Of a stretch of DNA of 64,000 bases, positions 33,771 to 45,186 are shown piece after piece. The translations under genes were made by a program, and so were the position numbers. Under the pieces are notes generated by a model that was not told where the DNA came from, did not search any database, and worked only from the letters and a program-made list of their open reading frames with translations. The stretch spans positions 76,727,183-76,791,182 of the forward strand of contig NC_090321.1 of assembly GCF_040869045.1 (NCBI RefSeq). The letters are read 5' to 3'. The number at the start of each line of letters is the position of its first letter. The stretch's first letter is position 1. The DNA is from Eurosta solidaginis. Its lineage: Eukaryota > Arthropoda > Insecta > Diptera > Tephritidae.

Positions 33771-35455
33771 TGGGGAGTGTTATCGATGTGATGGTCCTTT
33801 GCCGGATACAGATCCGGTACGCTCCGGTACCATAGCACCATTAAGGTGCTAGCCCGACCTATATCGGGAACGATTTATGTGGCCACATTAAACCTTCAGG
33901 CCATTCCCTCCCTGTTGTTGTTGTTGTAGCAATGCTCGCCCCACCTAATAGCCGCGACCGATCACAAATTGTCATCAATATCCTCTAACGGGAGTCCAAG
34001 GAAACTTGCCATTTCAACAGGGGTGGACCATAAGGAAAGGGGTGTTAGAGGCGTTGGTTCCACATTACAATTAAAGAGATGGTTGGTGTCATGTGGGGAC
34101 ACATTGCAAGCGGGGCATACATTTTGTATGTCGGGGTTGATTCTGGATAGGTAAGAGTTTAACCTGTTACAGTATCCAGAACGAAGTTGAGCAAGAGTGA
34201 CACGCGTCTCCCTGGGGAGTATGCGTTCCTCTTCCGCGAGTTCTGGATATTTTTCTTCAAGTACTGGGTTCACCGGGCAATTCCCGACATAAAGATCCGA
34301 CGCCTGTCTATGGAGTTCACCAAGGACCTGCTTGTGTTTTTTCGCTTCATACGGCTGGGTTCTCAGGTGCCGTATTTCCTCAAAATGCTTACGGACATGA
34401 CTCCTCAGGCCCCTAGGCGGTGCTGGTTCGTCAATCAGATGTCTGTTGGGATGCCCAGGTTTCTGGGTATTCAACAGAAACTGTTTGGTCAGCATCTCAT
34501 TTCTCTCCCTGATGGGGAGTATTCTCGCCTCATTATGCAGATGGTGTTCTGGGGACATAAGAAGACAGCCCGTGGCGATTCTGAGAGCAGTATTTTGGCA
34601 GGCCTGTAGTTTCTTCCAGTGGGTGGTTTTTAGGCTTGGCGACCATATGGGTGACGCGTAGCACGTAATCGGCTGGCTAATTGCTTTGTATGTGGTCAAG
34701 AGCGTTTCTTTATCTTTTCCCCAGGTACTGCCAGCAAGGGATTTGAGGATTTTATTACGGCTCTGAATTCTTGGAACAATTGCGGTTGCGTGCGCACCAA
34801 AATGTAGATCCTGATCAAACGTCACACCCAAGATTTTGGGGTGTAGGACAGTCGGTAGCGTAGTGCCATCGACGTGGATGTTCAATATGGTCGACATTTG
34901 GGGCGTCCATGTTGTAAATAAGGTCGCGGAAGATTTAGTCGGTGACAATGACAGGTTTCGCGAGGCGAAAAAACTGGAGAGATCAGGGAGATAGCCGTTT
35001 ATTTTATTGCATAGCTCATCGATCTTTGGGCCTGGGCCTGTGGCCATTATTGTGCAGTCATCGGCGTAGGAAACGATTGTGACTCCTTCCGGTGGTGAAG
35101 GTAGCTTAGATATGTAGAAATTAAACAAAAGTGGGGATAGGACACCACCCTGTGGCACCCCCTGTTTAATTCTCCTTGGTTTTGATGTTTCGTTTCTGAA
35201 TTGCACCGATGCCTGCCGACCACCCCACCCCAAGTTCCATGAGGAGCTTGGGGTCGCCAGAGCCTCGTCTGTTAGTGAAACAGGATTCGCCGCGGCTAGG
35301 TGAGGTTGACAATTGGATGTGGAGAAGCTATATATTGTGCTGGCAACCTGAATGATTGCGCTACACAGCCCCTTGAATCTGGTATTTTAGTCGCCTCTTA
35401 CAACAGGCACACCTACCGCGCGGGTATATTCTGATCCCTGACCCGCTGGGGTGGT
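33770..35455 (-). mobile_element. Repeat B copy split by LINE-A copy 2
   Basis: 33770-33912 and 35225-35455 are the two halves of one minus-sense repeat B; compare the uninterrupted CATTCCCTCCCTCCCC site at 21805. Confidence 0.75.
33913..35224 (-). mobile_element. LINE-A copy 2, 5'-truncated
   Basis: Minus-sense LINE-A, from just upstream of the RT motif GGRQASVQF to the (TTG)n complement tail. The remaining RT frame (33962-35224) is uninterrupted for over 400 codons, including QGVPQGGVLSPLL, SYADDCTIMATG and the terminal CPACNVSPHDTNHLFNC, so the insertion is young. It lies inside repeat B. Confidence 0.9.
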
Positions 35456-35530
35456 CATCATGTGGTCATACTAAATCGCTCCCGAGATGGTCAGGCTAGT
35501 ACCTTAGTGGTGCTTGTTACCGGAACGTAC
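35455..35530 (+). repeat. Repeat B fragment
   Basis: CGCTCCCGAGATGGTCAGGC and ACCGGAACGTACCGGATCTG match the middle of repeat B in sense orientation. Confidence 0.55.
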
Positions 35531-35708
35531 CGGATCTGACAAAACGACGTCGGTCGGGTTTGATCATTAAGCTAGAAGAATTTGATGTTCTATACGCTTT
35601 GAAAGTTGGCCAGGGGCCAAGTCATGTTCTGTGAAGCGATAAAAAGGAAATGAATTTTTATACATTTGAACAAATTTTTGTATGAGTTTTGTTTTTATTC
35701 TACCACTT

Positions 35709-36718
35709 CGGGGCAGCTTGAGCGCCGGCCATATGGCCATAGTAGTATAGCGTCCTCAGTCACAAGACGAACAGACTACATGATTCCCTACCTGCACTTT
35801 GAGGGAGATCTTAAGGCCACAATAGAGGTGGACGGTTGGCGCAAGGGTGCGCAAATGGCGGACGAGGCGATACATGTGTACACCGATGGTTCCAAAATAG
35901 TGGAAGGAGTAGGGTCTGCGGTATACTGCGCTGATCCGGAATTAAGCAGATCCTACAGGCTGCCGGATTACTGTAGCGTTTTCCAAGCGGAAATATTAGC
36001 CGTAACCAAAGCAGTAGAAACCCTGGAAGAGAATAGCTTAAGCTGCAACCGTGTTAACTTTTATATTGACAGTCAAGCAGCAATTAAGGCAATAATCTCG
36101 CATAGCACAGCATCTAAATGCGTGTTAGAGTGTAAGCAGTCTCTGGAGAGAATCGGGACAGGGAGAAGCATACATCTATATTGGGTCCCAGGGCATATGG
36201 GAATAGATGGGAATGAAAAAGCGGACGAATTAGCTAAAAAGGGCGCATCCCTTGAAGCTTGCTCCGTAGACGTCCCAATTAGATTGGGCGAGATTAAGCG
36301 AAGGCGAGAGGTGCACATGATCGACCAAGCAGAAAAGGCGTGGGTTCAAGCGCGGGGCTGTAAAGTGTCGAAGATTATGTGTAGGTCTTACAACCTTAGA
36401 CTAACACAGTTGCTTCTATCATTAAAAAGAGAGGACTGTAGACTCATGACGGGTATTCTGACTGGACACTGCCTTCTGGCGTCACATGCCTTTAAATTAG
36501 GCTTGGTCAGTGATAGCAGGTGTAGGAAGTGCGGGTTGGAGGAGGAAACGATCGAGCACGTTCTGTGCTCGTGCCCTGCACTTGCCAGGCTAAGACTCCA
36601 GCTATTAGGAGTGATACAGCTGTCAGATCTAGAAGCAGCAAGTGGCTTAAGTCCTAGGAAGCTTCTAGTATTTGCCAAGAGGACGGAGTTATTTTATAAC
36701 ATAGGTCCTGGTTTTTGA
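35709..36718 (+). pseudogene. LINE-B RNase H and terminal Cys/His domain, open frame
   Basis: An uninterrupted frame from the truncation point to TGA. RNase H motifs with the Asp-Glu-Asp-Asp set are present: HVYTDGSKIVEG, FQAEILAVTKA, FYIDSQAAIKA, and WVPGHMGIDGNEKADELA. The C-terminal CRKCGLEEETIEHVLCSCPA is the zinc-knuckle-like motif typical of RNase H-bearing non-LTR elements. The RT and endonuclease are missing, so no functional element product is expected. Part of the open frame before the element is chance read-through. Confidence 0.85.
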
Positions 36719-36825
36719 TAGGGTTTTTCAGTTTGGTCGTTAAAACAAACTTCTGGTAACACTACGGACTCAATCAGTCTATGTGAGGTCCTCATGGACC
36801 GGCCAGTTCAACATACATACATACA
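35709..36825 (+). mobile_element. LINE-B copy 2, 5'-truncated, with 8-bp target duplication
   Basis: Flanked by TACCACTT (35701-35708, 36826-36833); the 3' tail is (CATA)n. It starts within the RT thumb region and is otherwise intact. Confidence 0.85.
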
Positions 36826-36833
36826 TACCACTT

Positions 36834-37920
36834 TAAAATAAATATGTTATAAGCAACTTCTTTTTTTCTCATAAGGTAAAGCTATAAGTTCTGATTTTTT
36901 AAGGCATCGCTGGCGTTGTATATTTTTATATCAATCGCCTCTTCCTGCTTCAAAAGCCTCCCTCTCCCGAGCTTATTCTACATAGGTAAATTTTAGGTTT
37001 CGGTACCGTAAGTTAATCCCCGAGAGCCTTATTGCATTTTCAAAACGGAAACAATGTCCGTCAACAAGAGGAAATTTCACCGCTGGCGTTATTTTCCCAA
37101 ACGTTAATTCATATATATTTCAGAAAGGCACTATAGTGGAATTTCTTATGATACTGAAAAATCAAGAACAACACTTGAAGTTATGTGAGCGAGTAATGTC
37201 AAATGCGGCACTATTTTGTAATATTGACTTTCTTCATAAGTCCGTGTTGTTGCATCATGCATTTATGATGCTCCGTAGTATTTATGAAGTCTAAGAAGGA
37301 TAAGAGCGTATGACTCAATTCAAATTTTTTTGGCTTTGATGATTTATTCTTTGCTAAGAACGCCACCAAATTTATTTTCGATTCAAGCCGCAGAATGATC
37401 TCTAACTCAAGTTTCGTCTTTTTGTTGCCGTGTTAAAAAAAAAGTTCTTGACTTCATGTTTTTCGAAAATAAAGTATTATTTGAATTCGAGCATTTTTTT
37501 CGGATCGAGTTACAAAATAAGTTCGCAAATCTAATTTTTATATTCTTACAGTTCATATTTTTATGAATTGTTTTTCTTATAGGTTTACCTATAAACATTT
37601 TTTTCTTTTCCACCGCTCAAAAAAAAAAAACTTTTAGAGTTTTATATCTCGAACATAAATTTCGTTTTTTTGAATTTTTTGTATCCCTTTTTTAAATACT
37701 CCATACACCTCTTTCTGAACGTAAACATGAAGCTGTGGTGAGTTTTGAAATCTTCGCAACGAAAACTGTGATTCAACATGCACTTTGCCGTGGTAAGTAC
37801 GAAAATTCGGTTTTCACATGCGGTTGCATTGCCTACGCAACCATTTGAGTGAGTGCTTGCATACCCAGCAAGCAAACTAAACGAAAAGCAAGTTTTTAAA
37901 AAGCTTACGGATTTATTTTA
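36834..37920. other. Noncoding spacer
   Basis: AT-rich, no gene recognised. Confidence 0.3.
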
Positions 37921-37924
37921 AAAT

Positions 37925-38063
37925 TATGTAAGTTAACATTTGCAAGCTTATCGCCAAGGTTGCATTTCGATTATTTAAAATTTTCATTTAGAAAATATCT
38001 TAAAAAAATGTTAATAATCGAAATGTAACCTTGGTTATAAGCTTGTAAATGTTAACTTACATA
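37925..38063. mobile_element. Hairpin MITE with ~50-bp arms
   Basis: TATGTAAGTTAACATTTGCA.. and its inverse ..TGTAAATGTTAACTTACATA, with AAGGTTGCATTTCGATTATT / AATAATCGAAATGTAACCTT inside. Confidence 0.7.
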
Positions 38064-38065
38064 CC

Positions 38066-38211
38066 TCGTATTCTAATGAAACGTGAACCAGATACGGATA
38101 GATTTAACATGCAAATGCAAGAACAATGTGAACCATATGCATCATGTGAACCACATGGATCATGTTAAATCTCTATCCGTATCTGGTTCAAGTATCATTG
38201 AAATGCGAGGA
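38066..38211. mobile_element. Second hairpin element directly abutting the first
   Basis: CTCGTATTCTAATGAAAC.. and ..CATTGAAATGCGAG at the ends; GAACCAGATACGGATAGA / TATCCGTATCTGGTTC arms, plus internal GTGAACCA.ATG.ATCATG repeats. Confidence 0.65.
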
Positions 38212-38274
38212 TAGTATTAAAATAAAATAATACATTTGCCTTTTGCACATATATAAAGTTAAATCACATGGCTC

Positions 38275-38520
38275 AACTATATGGTTGGCTCATCTCATCA
38301 GCTGATTTTATTTTTTTTTATTTCACTGTAGTAGGGATTGTCAAAAGGAGATGGCAAACTCAAACTGAAACCAACACATTGATAACATTTTTTTACAACA
38401 CACAAAAACTGCTAAGTTTTATCTTTTCATTCCATTCCATTCGCCTAATACCAACAAGCAGATTTTGACAATCTGAACAAAGGTATGTTGTTGCTGTAGA
38501 GATGAGCTTACCATATAGTT
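38275..38520. mobile_element. MITE family E, copy 2
   Basis: Inverted ends AACTATATGGTTGGCTCATC / GATGAGCTTACCATATAGTT, 246 bp, homologous to 18718-18940. Confidence 0.75.
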
Positions 38521-38710
38521 AGATCATTAAGAAACATTTGCTTTCAACGCTTTCAAAAAGATTATTCAAGAAAATTGAAATAATTTGAATTTATGCTTAC
38601 TTTATTTTCCAAAAACATTTACAGAAATGATTGTTTTGTTTTTTATACATTTCGAAAGTTGTTTTTTGTTCTCTATAATTTAATGTACCAGTTATCGCGA
38701 AAAACAGAGC

Positions 38711-39320
38711 TAGGTTAGGTTAGGTTGAACTGGCCGGTCCATGAGGACCTCACATAGACTGATTGAGTCCATAGTGTTACCAGAAGTTTGTTTTAACGAC
38801 CAAACTGAAAAACCCTATCAAAAACCAGGACCTATGTTATAAAATAACTCCGTCACCTTGGCAAATACTAGAAGCTTCTTAGGACTTAAGCCACTTGCTG
38901 CTCCTAGATCTGACAGCTATATCACTCCTAATAGCTTGAGTCTTAGCCTGGCAAGTGCAGGGCACGAGCACAGAACGTGCTCGATAGTTTCCTCCTCCAA
39001 CCCACACTTCCTACATATGCTATCACTGGCCAAGCCTAATTTAAAGGCATGTGGCGCCAGAAGGCAGTGTCCAGTCAGAATACCCGTCATCAGTCTACAT
39101 TCCTCTCTTTTTAATGATAGAAGCAACTTTGTTAGTCTAAGGTTGTTAGACCTACATATAATCTTCGAAACTTTACAGCCCCGCGCTTGAACCCACGCCT
39201 TTCCCGCTTGGTCGATCATGTGCGCCTCTCGCCTTCGCTTAATCTCGCCCAGTCTAATTGGGACTTCTACGGAGCAAGCTTCAAGGGATGCGCCCTTTTT
39301 AGCTAGTTCATCCGCTTTTT
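38711..39320 (-). mobile_element. LINE-B copy 3, 3' fragment
   Basis: Minus-sense, from near the last RNase H Asp (matching ADELAKKGASLEACS, but out of frame here) to a tail (CCTAA)n. Codons for WVQARGCKVSKI, MTGILTGHCLLA and CGLEEETIEHVLCSCPA are recognisable; the ends are frameshifted. Confidence 0.8.
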
Positions 39321-39329
39321 CATAGAAAA

Positions 39330-40072
39330 GCGTAGTAATAATAAAGATATTAGACGCTAGAACTTACTCATGTTCACGTTGGAAAAAAGGTTTATGAAGC
39401 GCTTTACTGTGCCTTTTTTTTCTGCGAGTGTTAAACAGCGCTATTTACTTAAAGTAAAAACAATTCGAACTATAAAGTTTAGTTTTTCATATTTAACATT
39501 AATATGGCATTAAAGTAAAAATATTTTTAATTAAAAATGTATGAAAAAAATAAAGTAAAATACAAATATCCATAAAGTTGAATATGAAGGAATTTCAATG
39601 TGTGGATCGTCTTTTTCAGATTTGTAAAAGAATACATCCTTTCGCGAATAATTATTCACTTGATTTTTAGTAAAATTTTTGAATTCTATGACTGAGACTT
39701 AAAATTGAAGTCACCATTCAGACTTCATTTTGAGACTCAGTATGCGGGTTTTCAGCTCTCTCTTTAATATTCATGTATTGCAATAATTGAATAAAGTCTT
39801 TTTGAAGTCACTTGCAGTGATTTGCATTCTTCGAAGTCATTTCGCATGAGGCTGTATTGAGGCATATGACACATGTTCGAAGTGCAATTTTACTTAATAT
39901 GTATTGAAATGTCATATGTTATAATTACATATTTAGTAATTAATTACATGTTTAAATTTAATTTTTTATTTAAATTTTTTTTTCTGTAAATTAAAATTCA
40001 GTTTTCTATCCGGGTTCATGCGCTGCGATGTGTCATCTCAATATTATTAGTAATACATATACATTAGGGTGG
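39330..40072. other. Noncoding spacer
   Basis: AT-rich, nothing recognised. Confidence 0.3.
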
Positions 40073-40270
40073 GCCGAATTTATTGTTGAAAAGGCACATC
40101 CAGTTTCTGAATCTATGGGTCATACTGAGTAATATTGTCCATGGGACCATAGGTCTGAAATGAATTTCGAGCCTCCCTAATTTTGTTAGAAAATTTTATA
40201 TCCAGAAACTGGATGTGCACCTGAATTCCCCCCCTCCCCCTTTTTCCCATGCAATTTGACCCGCCCTAAT
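40073..40270. mobile_element. 198-bp MITE, ATTAGGGTGGG ends
   Basis: Inverted ends ATTAGGGTGGGCC.. / ..ACCCGCCCTAAT and an internal inverted pair (GCACATCCAGTTTCTG / CAGAAACTGGATGTGC). This end sequence is widespread in flies; a Tc1/mariner-type origin is possible. Confidence 0.65.
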
Positions 40271-41034
40271 ATACATACATAATTCGTTCTTTTTATTTAC
40301 TTTTTATGTATCCCCTTCTAACTTTGTTTGCCAACAATCACATTTTCTCATACAGTTTTCTTTAATAAGCGGTTTGCACTATACATGACAATCATTGAAT
40401 GCATCGATAAATACGAGGGTTGAGGCTTATATTATTCGCCTAGTAACGAAAACATAGTAAAATAATATAACGGTATACATATTGCACTGAAATACATTGT
40501 GATCTGACTTCATTTTTTTAGTACTTAGTGAACAAACTAGTCATTGGATGCATTCGAAATTTAAAGTTATTGACTACGACTTCAACTGAATTTCATTCGC
40601 ATAGAATGCATTCTTTTACAACTCTGGGCTTTTTACATTCCAAGAAAAAAATCGAGGATGTCAGAAATAAATCAACTTAGTTTTTTGTAGTTCCTACTCT
40701 TCTTATTGGAGTTATTGTTTAGGATTTTTTTTTAATAAATTTAGATTCGGCATTTACATAAACGTATAGCGAAATAAATATCAATTATAGCAGCTTAGTA
40801 ATGTCTTAAAAAATGCAGTTTTTTATCTTAGAAAACCATTGAAAAAGCACGCTGAAGTGTGCTTCCCAATAATTTCGTTATACGTTTATATACATTTGTA
40901 TTTATATTATGACAACTATGAAATAATTTGGTATAATGTATATTAACATGCATTTTTAAGCAATAAGATTCAATTCAAACAAACACTTTCACAATTGCTA
41001 GCATTATATAAAAAATTAAGAAAAACCTAAGAAA
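40271..41034. other. Noncoding spacer
   Basis: AT-rich, with one small hairpin (GCACGCTGAAGTGTGC at 40848). No gene. Confidence 0.3.
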
Positions 41035-41290
41035 ATATCGACTACTGAGTGGAATATCACCCTATCTCAGCTAGCTTTTCGAAAACGCCCTATATCACCA
41101 AACTTTTATATAATGCCCTATTTCAGAATTTATTTCAAAAACGCCCTATTTGAGCTCAAATTCAATGCATTTTGCATTAGCTGGGGCGTTTTTCAAATTC
41201 TGAAAAAGAGCGTTTTCAAACGTTTTCTGAGATAGTACGTTGTCGAAAAGGTGGCCGAGATAGGGTGATATTCCACTCAGCAGTCGATAT
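41035..41290. mobile_element. 255-bp hairpin MITE
   Basis: Inverted arms ATATCGACTACTGAGTGGAA.. / ..TTCCACTCAGCAGTCGATAT (about 37 bp, few mismatches) and internal AACGCCCTAT repeats. It lies ~270 bp downstream of the Tango11 stop codon. Confidence 0.75.
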
Positions 41291-41559
41291 GATATATGTA
41301 TGTGTTTATTTATGAAGCATGTATGCATTAATATACACACATTACATTTGTATTAACGCCACCTAACACCACCCATCACTCTCTAAGTTGTAGTCAATCT
41401 CTACGTCGATTAACAAATTAAGAGACTATTTTCCACTTATAAATACCATTAAAGAGTTACGATGATACAACTTATTATCGTTATTTCGCGTGTGCCGTAC
41501 TTTTGAATGCATGTTGTATGTTAGATGTATGCATGTACTCAATCATAAGTTCATCGTAT

Positions 41560-41832
41560 TCAATTGCGATTTAACCAAAATACAGCTTTCAATACAAAAT
41601 ACGCTAAGCCCAAACAATATACGATTTTCTCACGTTGTAAACGTTGTTCATTGTTGATTTCAATATTTAATACACGACGATTTAATTTGGCCAATTGTCG
41701 ACGCAAATAAAGTATCTCTTCATGCGGTGTTAGCTCTCCCATAGGCGTACCTTCACGATGACTTATAATGGATGTATCATTGTTTTGGTAAGCCAATTGT
41801 TGTGAACGTTTACTGCCGCCGCCGGTGGTTAA
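41560..41832 (-). CDS. Tango11: Tango11 / mitochondrial fission factor, last exon
   Basis: Minus-strand terminal exon after a splice acceptor (TTTTTTATTGCAG, AG at 41833-41834), ending TGA at 41560-41562. It encodes PHEEILYLRRQLAKLNRRV, LNIEINNEQRLQREKIVY, then a hydrophobic stretch CLGLAYFVLKAVFWL and LNRN. This coiled coil plus C-terminal tail anchor is the signature of MFF/Tango11, the outer-mitochondrial-membrane and peroxisomal adaptor that recruits dynamin-related protein 1 for fission. Only this exon is seen. The earlier exons, which should lie at higher coordinates, were not recognised in the remaining 22 kb, so the intron is probably very long or continues past the window. Confidence 0.88.
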   Translation of the reverse strand, partial: LTTGGGSKRSQQLAYQNNDTSIISHREGTPMGELTPHEEILYLRRQLAKLNRRVLNIEINNEQRLQREKIVYCLGLAYFVLKAVFWLNRN

Positions 41833-41839
41833 CTGCAAT

Positions 41840-42450
41840 AAAAAATTTAATAAATGTTATTTGTTCATATATGTACATATGTCCATTTGTTTAAGCACCA
41901 GCAAGTCTTTAAGAACAATAGTTCTCAAATTGTTAACCATCTTGTTTAAGGGTTGTTTATAAAATTCTAAGCGTACTATTATCTAAATGTTATGTTAGCA
42001 AAATATATTCACTAAATTAAAATTGACAATGTTTTGAAATTTATTGATATATTTGAATTGTTTCGTTATGCATTCTTAAATGGAAACGATTTTAACAAGT
42101 TTCAATGTGAAGATTATAATCAAAATGCTAGGATAAAACAACAGTAAGGGGACGAATTGGAAGATTAGAAAAACACACGAGGTTAAGTGCTACTCAAATA
42201 TAGTTGGTCAGAGGGATTTTACTACTCACAAGAATTTAGTTAGGCGGCGCTACACACGAACAGACTGCCAGATTTTTTATTGGCAGCGTCCTCCGATTCA
42301 AGCGCTACGTTGTGATAGACCTAAGCTTTTGACCGAGCACGAGTACTTCAAAGAAGTCCAAACAAATATATTCTAGGAAGGATCCGCTGATTCCAATCAA
42401 GGCTATCCAATGCATATTTCCAAGATTTTTGCTATTCGTGTTTATTGTTA
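41840..42450. other. Intron of Tango11 (expected)
   Basis: AT-rich, no coding signal; it follows from the splice acceptor at 41833 that this is intronic on the minus strand. Confidence 0.5.
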
Positions 42451-42457
42451 TTAGTAG

Positions 42458-44322
42458 AGCTTACGATTTCTTCTCGAACACAAGCGAGATTTTCGAAACC
42501 CGAGAAATCGAGCACTCGACTTCTCGCGAGATTCTCGTGTCTCGAAGTACTCGTAAATCTCGCGAGCTTCTCGACATTCTTACTTAATCGCTTTATGAAC
42601 AGTATTTATACACTTGGTTTTTTTTTACTTGTGACTTTTTTGTTGATTATATTGTTTCAATGACATTTAACTCAAAACATTTATTATACAATTTTTGTTG
42701 TTATATCGGCCTACTGATTTTAAGATCGCGGGTTCGAATCGAGCTCAAGGCCTAACAATAATTTTTTATCATTATTATTGTTATGATAAATTTTTTCTTA
42801 ATTGAAAAAATTTTTAAATTAGAATAGAAGAAAGAAAAAATTTTAGACAACTGCCAAAGCTCGTTGTATAGATCCATTTCGGGAACTGCTAAATTCCTTC
42901 ATCGGCAACGTTTAGGCGCCGCTGCTATAACCATTCAGCCACCACAGCGGTTTTTTGTTTGTCTTCATAAATCCTACTTCCATTCTGGTTCGTGCCAATT
43001 GATATTCACAACACTGCGACATCTGTTGCAGAATAGCTATGAAAATTAGACTTGTTTGTTGGCAATGCTGCCATAGTGTCATATTTTATTGACACTTTTT
43101 TCCCCGTGCTCTGGGATGTATTAACAATTTTTGTTGTTATATCGGCCTACTGATTTTAAGATCGCGGGTTCGAATCGAGCTCAAGGCCTAACAATAATTT
43201 TGTATCATTATTATTGTTATGATAAATTTTTTCTTAATTGAATATCAATTGGCACGAACCAGAATGGAAGTAGGATTTATGAAGACAAACAAAAAACCGC
43301 TGTGGTGGCTGAATGGTTATAGCAGCGGCGCCTAAACGTTGCCGATGAAGGAATTTAGCAGTTCCCGAAATGGATCTATACAACGAGCTTTGGCAGTTGT
43401 CTAAAATTTTTTCTTTCTTCTATTCTAATTTAAAAATTTTTTCAATTAAGAAAAAATTTATCATAACAATAATAATGATAAAAAATTATTGTTAGGCCTT
43501 GAGCTCGATTCGAACCCGCGATCTTAAAATCAGTAGGCCGATATAACAACAAAAATTGTTAATACATCCCAGAGCACGGGGAAAAAAGTGTCAATAAAAT
43601 ATGACACTATGGCAGCATTGCCAACAAACAAGTCCAATTTTCATAGCTATTCTGCAACAGATGTCGCAGTGTTGTGAATATCAATTGGCACGAACCAGAA
43701 TGGAAGTAGGATTTATGAAGACAAACAAAAAACCGCTGTGGTGGCTGAATGGTTATAGCAGCGGCGCCTAAACGTTGCCGATGAAGGAATTTAGCAGTTC
43801 CCGAAATGGATCTATACAACGAGCTTTGGCAGTTGTCTAAAATTTTTTCTTTCTTCTATTCTAATTTAAAAATTTTTTCAATTAAGAAAAAATTTATCAT
43901 AACAATAATAATGATAAAAAATTATTGTTAGGCCTTGAGCTCGATTCGAACCCGCGACATTTATTATACATATAATTTTGTTCGCAATATTTTATTTTTC
44001 AACGAGACATCAAGAACACGGCTTCTCGCGAGATTCTCGAATCTCGAATTACTCGTAATACTCGCGATCTTCTCGACTTTCAATTCAGTCGCTGCATTGG
44101 CAATATTCTATACATTTCGGGTTTTTTACTGTTGGTTTTGCGGACATTTTGGCTTGTCCTCTAGAAGAAATCGTAAACTCTATATAAAACAGCCAATGAA
44201 TCGATTAAGTTGAATGTCGAGAAGCTTGCGAGCATTACCAGTAATTCGAGATTCGAGAATCTCGCAAGAAGGCGAGACTCGCGAGAAATCTCTTCTCGAT
44301 CACTTTCGAGAAATCGCAAGCT
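42458..44322. repeat. Repeat H copy 2, interrupted by SINE-G
   Basis: Left part 42458-42690, right part 43957-44322. Its ends AGCTTACGATTTCT.CTCG and CGAGAAATCGCAAGCTTT are inverted. The interior is rich in TCTCGCGAGA. It is homologous to 32815-33105. Confidence 0.65.
42691..43956. mobile_element. SINE-G inverted dimer with 14-bp target duplication
   Basis: Flanked by ACATTTATTATACA (42677-42690, 43957-43970), so it inserted as one event. If the SINE unit is cut into segments a (tRNA-like head, ATATCGGCCTACTG.. with B box GGTTCGAATC at 42731), b and c, the order is a-b-c-a then inverted b-a-c-b-a, the last truncated at CGAACCCGCG. The two ~540-bp arms are nearly identical. Confidence 0.8.
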
Positions 44323-44329
44323 TTAGTTA

Positions 44330-44620
44330 TTACACCCTACATAATGGAACCAAACAAATTTAATACATGGCGCGATATACCTACGAGGAGATTTAGGCCG
44401 AGCTTGTCTTCTAAATTACGTTGTTACTTTTTATAAGCTTTTATTTACTTTCACTTGGCTGTTGTCTGTAATCAAATCTTCCAAGTTAAATTTGATACAC
44501 TTCCCGGTGTCCGATTGAGATGAAATTTTGCACACATGTATAACTCCGATGACAATGCAATATTACTTTATCGATAACAGATTTATCGGTAAAGATTTGT
44601 GTTCACAAGGGAATAAAAGC
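44330..44620. other. Spacer with eroded SINE-F 3' end
   Basis: 44367-44425 (GCGCGATATACCTACGAGG, TTAGGCCGAGCTTGTCTTC) matches the SINE-F 3' end in minus sense. Nothing else seen. Confidence 0.45.
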
Positions 44621-44624
44621 CTAA

Positions 44625-45109
44625 AGCGCCAAATACACAACACGAACATTTCCGCGAACATTCCCGTTGTGTCATGTTTCTGCGACCTTTTCTGTCGTGT
44701 ATGGTGGTGTTTGCCAGTTCGCGCAATTGTTCGCCAAAAATCAAAATATTTTAATTTTTGGCGAACATTTGCGCGAACTGTTCGTGCGTGTATGGCGAAA
44801 TAGCTCATAATCGTAGTAATTTCTGAACGGAACAGACGTGCGCGGAAAAGTAAAATGGACAATAAAAAATTTTTGAGTGAATTTATTGAAATGTATAAAG
44901 TTTTGCCATCATTGTTTTGCGATCTTCTCTCTTTTTTTTACGCTTAAATGCCACAGCGAGCAATATTGCTGCAGCACAATTGTTGTCCGTATTCATCGCT
45001 GTCTGAAAGAGAACTAATGTTCGGCCAAAAGTTCGTATGGTGTATGGCCAAAGCTGCGAACAAGATTGCGGAATGTTCGCGGAAATGTTCGTGTCGTGTA
45101 TTTGGCGCT
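44625..45109. mobile_element. PIF/Harbinger-type 485-bp deletion derivative
   Basis: Perfect-looking ends AGCGCCAAATACAC / GTGTATTTGGCGCT within ~40-bp TIRs, flanked by TAA (44622-44624, 45110-45112). Inside, the + strand ATG at 44855 starts MDNKKFLSEFIEMYKVLPSL, the opening of a MADF/Myb-like domain. The minus strand ATG at 44996 starts MNTDNNCAAAILLAVAFKRK, resembling a PIF transposase N-terminus. Both run into a common internal deletion junction near 44915-44930. PIF/Harbinger elements carry exactly these two genes. Confidence 0.75.
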
Positions 45110-45186
45110 TAAGTCCTTTGTTTAGAGGGATGGTGAATAACCTACAGCGGCTCAAGAACGAGGTAACTTCCCAAGGCAGTCGGTTC

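Noticed and set aside
36821..36830. CRISPR-like short repeats
   Set aside because: The ATACATAC repeat is the LINE-B tail; the window is eukaryotic and no spacer arrangement exists.
38711..38725. TTAGG-like (CCTAA)n resembling insect telomere repeat
   Set aside because: It is the 3' tail of a LINE-B copy, only two to three units, and other copies have (CCTA)n or (CATA)n tails.
42691..43956. A functional tRNA gene at the GGTTCGAATC box
   Set aside because: Only a B box and partial anticodon-arm similarity; no complete cloverleaf, and it repeats as part of a SINE.
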